64,000 nucleotides of DNA from Patiria pectinifera (lineage: Eukaryota; Echinodermata; Asteroidea; Valvatida; Asterinidae). Positions within the stretch are counted from its first letter, which is position 1. Each line of letters begins with the position of its first letter. Both the position numbers and the translations under genes were made by a program. The stretch lies in NCBI GenBank assembly GCA_029964075.1, contig CM057147.1:12669513-12733512 (forward strand). Reading direction: 5' to 3'. Shown in pieces: positions 52,401 through 58,400 of the stretch. The notes under the pieces are model-generated. The model saw nothing but the letters and a program-made list of their open reading frames with translations, did not search any database and was not told the DNA's origin.

Positions 52401-55400
52401 CCGTTTCAGAGATAGACAGCCGCTGTAGATGGTCTGGTTCCTCGTCGTCCTCAGATGACTCAGCCGATTGTGAGGGCCGAGTTGACTCCGGTGAACGAAC
52501 GCCGTCTGGAGGGGTGAGTTGTACCAAACCACGCGGTAGTGGCTGGACAACTTCCTCCGAATCATACTGCATGGATGGATGAATGCTCAATACCGGCGGG
52601 GAACCCAGCGTACGCGGTAGGTCCCGCGGCCTCTGATCCACCCAACTGTGGCCCACGGCCGATGCATGCGAGACACTCGCTGCAGGCCGGGCCTCCGATG
52701 TACGGTCAACCACGTGCGGTATGTCCCGCTGTGCTTGGGCCACCCAACCGTGACCAACGAACGACGACTGTGAGTGTGAAGCCCTCACCGCAGGCGGGGA
52801 CGGAGCACGACTTATTGTGTGCGGTATGTCTCTCTGATCCCGGGCCACCCAAGCGTGACCGGTGACTGAAGACTGTGATGTGGGCCCGACGACCGATGGT
52901 TGTGGGCCGTAGTCCATCGCTGCAGGGGGCCCCCCAATAGGGCCCGCCCAGCGGCCTGCCGACATAGCCGATAGTGTATCGGAAATTGACTGAAAGGCCT
53001 GCAGGAAATCCGCTCTAGACACCGCGTCCTCCCCCCGGGAGCGTTTGCCCCGGTGGGACCGGTCAGAGGAGTCGTCCGAACCCGAAGAAGAACGGCGCGA
53101 TCGACGTGCAGCCTTCTTCTTCTTATTCTTCTTCTTAGAAGAACGGCCCCGAGGTGTGTCCGAGGAAAGATCGGAAGACACCTGGGACGCCGGGACCCCC
53201 GAACAACGGAAAAAATCCGATGATGAGAGTAGTCCCTCTGAGCGAGCTAGCACGGGGGCCGTCGGCCCGGGATCCCCCGGGGCGACCGGCTCCGTATCGC
53301 TCATAATGCACCCGGCCGACAGCGCCTCAGGCCCCGTGGGCTGAGCGAGCGCTGGACGGACCAGTAGCCCGTGCAACAGCCCATCCCGACAACCAGTGGT
53401 GTTTGGCACTGTGTCGGGAGGGCACGGGTGACTAGAGCCCACCGAAGTGTGACGGCTAGTCCCCTCGGGCTGCCCCGTGATCGGGGGAGGGCTAGGTGCC
53501 AAAGCGGCGCTCGTTGCCGAGCCACGCTTGCCCTGACGGCCCTTCTTAGGCTTTGCTCCGGCACAGGAGATATGTTTTATGGGAACCTTGCCGGAGTGTG
53601 CCCTTAGTTTGGGTGTTCCGCCCGAGTTGACCGGAGAAGGTGACCGAGGCCCCCTTAACTGATCGGCGGAACTGCCAACTCCCCCAGCCGACTGTGGCTG
53701 AGGGTGCCGGACGAGAGACTGCTGCCGCGGTAACGTCGGAGCGTTAACGGCAGAGTCCCCCGAGAGCTCGGTCCGTCCCGTGGGAGAATTAGTCCCTCCG
53801 GTTAGCGACAGATCTGCCCTCCCCAAACGCTTCATATTTATGAAATAAATACAACCAATAAGATGATGAAAAACTCTACAAACTAATCTTTTATTAAATA
53901 CTTCTCTTAAAAGCAAAAAAGGGTAGTAAATGACGAGGCAAACAGCGAGCTATTTCACGCACGTCCTACCCGACCTGCCGCTAAGAAAAAAGAGGACGCT
54001 CACGAGGCACGCATGCCGCGGGGTATTATGGGTAGGGCGCCAGAGGGCGCTATTGTATATAACTCTTAGCGAAAATACCTGCCGGTAGGGGGAATATGCA
54101 TAAGTAGTATTGCTCTACAGGTAAGTAGAGTGAAGTTGACTCAAGAAACAATGCTGTTTTTGTAGTCTGGTTCTCTGACCCTCTGGTCAGGGAACCACAC
54201 TAGTTGGCTTTTACCCGGTCATGAATGTGTAACCGATTGCAAAATAACGTGGAGTACTAAATTTATTAAATTTGGGGCAGTATTTGAAAAAAAGTCAGTT
54301 TCTTTCCAAAGATGGTCGCCAAACCATATTTGGAAATTGATAGAAACATTCCACTTTTCTTGAAAATAACAACGCGAGGTGCCATGATTTTACACAATGC
54401 TTGAGACTATTATTCACTCACAGTCCAGTAACGTATTTCATAATAATTTGTATATTATTTCATAAAAATGTTGTATTTACCTTGAATTGAATACTGAATA
54501 ACTTTAAATAATTATACTCTTGTGAAAAAAATCTGTTTAAGAAATAAGCGCCAGGACTGGTTTTAATGAGAAATGACCCATGCGACGTTTGACAAATGCC
54601 CATATGGGAAAACAAACACTGACCTTTTTTACATTGCATTTACAAGAAAATGTTTTGGCAACAAACTTGAGTCTATGGAAAGATTTTTTTGTGGAGGGAA
54701 AATCTTATTTTGTTAAACTAGAAATGCATTTGACTTTTTTCCAAAGATCTATAACTGAAATGTACATACGTGTTAATCCTCCCCCAATAATGACATCTCC
54801 CTGCCACGTGCCAGAGTCAGCGCCAGGACTAAGACTAAGGTCGAACAAACTAGCTCCTCCTGAAAGAAACAAAGCAAACCACTTGGACTGTACATCATTA
54901 AAAGTGCTGCCATAAGTGGAATTGAATCTGAAACTTTCCAAGCAGATGTGATGCATTTTAATACGATTTACCAAACTTCAGGTTCATTTCTTACTTAAGG
55001 TTCATTTCTCCCTTCAGCTTCATCTCAGGTTGGAGAATCATTATCAAAGCCCTGCATATTTGACCCAAATGGAAATAACCCAAACTAGAAATGTGTTTGT
55101 GGACAAACACTGAGCTGTTTCGACAGTTTAATTATCGACTGCTGTAAAAGAGTTTCATCCAGGTCGAATGAACATGTACATGAGTATTATATACAAAAGT
55201 GTCCATCCTATGTAAACAAAAAACATTTATCATGACGTCATGATGACAGCACACATTTTTTGAAATTTTCTGTATCTATCTACGACCTAACAAACCTTTT
55301 GCGAAAAAGAATTTTGAATTAAGTTCCATTGATGAGATATGAGTAAAAAGTCAAAAAACTGAATAATTCATATAAAATCACATATTGACGTCATCGTTAC

Positions 55401-58400
55401 GTCACTGCAATTTTTGTCTACAATACGTCCCGGAATACTTGCATACCAAGTTTGAACCCAATTGGACCTCCAGGTCTGTAGATATAGGGCCTTAAAGTAT
55501 GCACCTTTAGGATGACGTCATGTGACACGTGATGACGTCATAATGACGTCATGATTTGGCATACATCTCCAGATGGTTGTATAAGGGTGTGCCAGGTTTG
55601 AAGTCGATCGGACAGTACTTTATGTAATTTTTGCAAAATTTGAAAATATTAAAATTTGAAAAATTAATAAAAAATCAGATGACGACGTCATGATGACATC
55701 ACTTCAGATTCTGGATGTTGTTATCTTTACCTACCTACCCAGCAAGTTTCATAACAATCGGCACATACCCTTATATGTGAATAAAAAAAAAATCATGTTT
55801 TTGATGACGTCATGATGACGTCACACATTTAACGAAATTTTGTGCATTTATATGTGACCTTATAAACCTGATACAAAACGAATTTCAATTTTACTACATT
55901 CCGTTTATGAGATATGAGTAAAAGGTCCAAAATGTGAACAATTTATATAAAATCACATAATGACGTCATCATGACGTCACTGCAATTTTCGTCTATAACA
56001 CATCCGGGAATACTTGCATACAAAGTTTGAACTAAATCGGACTTCCGGTTCTGTAGATATAGTGCCTTAAAGTATGCTTTTTTAGGATGACGTCACATGA
56101 CACGCGATGACGTCGTGATGACGTCGTGATTCGGTGCACATCTTCAGATGGTGGTCTAACCAATAGTGACTTGTAGAACGAAAAGGCGTGTTCATGATCC
56201 TATGAGAAAAAAAGTGGGGAAAAAAAAAGAGAAAACAAACAACAGAAACAAGAGCTGTTTCGGTGTGTACACCGAAACAGCTAATAAAACATGGTTTGAG
56301 GGTTGATAGTCAATCTTAGCTCCCCTAGGTACATGTATTTGAAGTTGATAGACTTCGCCTCGGGAACTTATCTTTAACTTCCAATACAGAGGGGAGGTAA
56401 TACCGACAATCCACCCGAACTAAACCATGTTTTATTTGTTTTACTATACCTCATACATATTCACACAAAAAATCATGAAGCTACCCATAAGTTTTCTCCG
56501 AGCAGAATGTTGTTGTGGCCCATCTTTTCGTGTAGCTGCTGCAAGCTGCTAGAGTGATGATCAGGCCTTCCACAATTGCTTCCTAAAGCGCATGTGTCCC
56601 TAACCAAAATCTATTTCGTGAAAATTTTTTGGGGTACCACTTTAGTACCCCACAAGGTCACAAAATTGCCTTGTGGGGTACCTCCCATTGTTCCGGTACC
56701 CCACAAAGCAGTATTTACACAAGCACCCAAGTGTGCATTTACCTGCAATCGGGGACCCCTTATTGTCCCTCTTTTGTTTGTACTTTAATTTTTTTTAGGA
56801 AGACCTCCCATATGGTTTGCACAAATCGCCAAATAGGGGACATTTGGGAATTGGGGACCCTATTGTCCTCTATTGTTTTAAACGCCCCATTGAATGCAGA
56901 AACAAACAGGGTTAATAGAAACCCTCCATAGAATACAGACTCCTGCTCATCTCTCATTATTCCATTCATCTTGTAGCATTACCTGTAGTCACTGAGAGTG
57001 ACAGGTCCCTTCTCCTTCTCCTGGTAGCTGGAGTTTCATCTTCATCACCAAAGATGAGAAGACCCATGGAGCGACGGCTTGCTGTACCTGATTCAGCAAT
57101 CCCTGCAACAATGACAAGGCTAGACTGAAATATTCATAAATACCTCAGACAGTTGGACCATCAGCTTAATCATCAGTAATACAAACCTCAAGTTTATAAC
57201 TGCCTCATCGCACTTTTATCCCCCATGGACTCCGTACATAGAAAGATTTAGGATGACCATGGGGAGGGGGGGGACTTGAATGTAAATTGCTACCATACTC
57301 CTCATGCTCATTAAAAGAAGAGTATAAGGTTGAGTACACGCAGAATTAAATGAATAATTCTTCCTTTGCATTATACAGTCGGAAACCAGTTCACACACAC
57401 GGTGTCTCAGCCAAGGAGCTCTCATAGTTGGTCCAAAAGCGCCATCTACTGTTCATACTGTTAACTGTTGTTAATACATTTAAGTAAAATTTCAAGGGAA
57501 TGGATAACAAAGTTGAGGTATTTGGTGTTCGAGTTAAGCAAGGTTCTGGATTTTTCATGTAATCTACATGTACAATGTTCATGTACAAGTATGGACATCA
57601 TTGGCTTCTACTGTAAGCCGTTATGGAAATGGACATATTGTTTGACACTTCCCTTCTGGTTTTTTTTTCATTCTGATGGTGAATTGTATTGGTCACAAAT
57701 CACCATTTTACTAAAATTCAATTTTGTTCTTACCTAAACGCGTTTGCTCTATAGATAAACGTAACAATAGACCATTCCAATTGTGTATCTGCGTGTGGCA
57801 AATCTTTATTTCATGTCGTTTGTTTATGGATATTGCCGCACCACGCTCGGGGTTTTCCGATTTGCGGTCACATGGTTGGTCCTATTTAATCGTTAGAGGA
57901 CACATCAGCTGCAACTGAGCCAGCAGTAGCGATCAGGCTCTGCTGCATGCGCATCTGCTAAGGTTTCCCACGTGGCCACATGGCTACCGCAAGAGCCAGC
58001 AATTGGCCTGCTAGGTTGCAGGTTACAATTGGGCCTGCGGTAGCAATCAGGCCTACTGGAAAGCCAGATTTGTTGCAGTTACGGGCTGGAGTTCAATGAC
58101 AATGGCAGCGAAAGAAATTTATTTACATAATATCCTATTCTCTTGACGGGGTATGGAGAGAATTGCTTAGAGATAAATGGAGATTTGAGTTATCAAAATT
58201 TGACTTAATGGGAGTTCACTCTGCATTACTCTATTGCAGCCCCATCGCCAGCTCCAGGTATGAGGGGGGCACTATAGGGCACACCACAAGAAAAAAACAC
58301 ACTTACATATAATTATTTCGCTTATGGTTCTTGCATATTGGGGGGTCAGTTGCTCGTAGGAGCCACGGCGACGGGCCAGGTCTATTGAAACCATTACATT

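Larger units (their letters stand above)
47701..54142 (-). mobile_element. Complete DIRS-type retrotransposon, apparently intact
   Basis: Reading on the minus strand: 5' terminal repeat, gag, RT/RNase H, tyrosine recombinase, internal complementary region, 3' terminal repeat. The terminal repeats match perfectly over 140 bp. All three ORFs are open and have the catalytic residues expected. Base composition is richer in GC and CpG than the flanking introns. The element is in the intron between exons 4 and 5, in the orientation of the host gene. The perfect repeats and open frames suggest recent activity. Confidence 0.93.
47584..54487 (-). mobile_element. TTAA-type MITE, copy split by the DIRS insertion
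   Basis: The left piece 47,584-47,700 (TACTATACATCATT, CAGAAATGG, GTTTGAAGTTTTGTGTTCAT) and the right piece from about 54,143 to 54,487 (TGTAGTCTGGTTCTCTGACC, a stem-loop at 54,303-54,332, then AAAATGTTGTATTTACC) together give one full MITE in inverse orientation. The DIRS element lies exactly between them. Confidence 0.82.
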
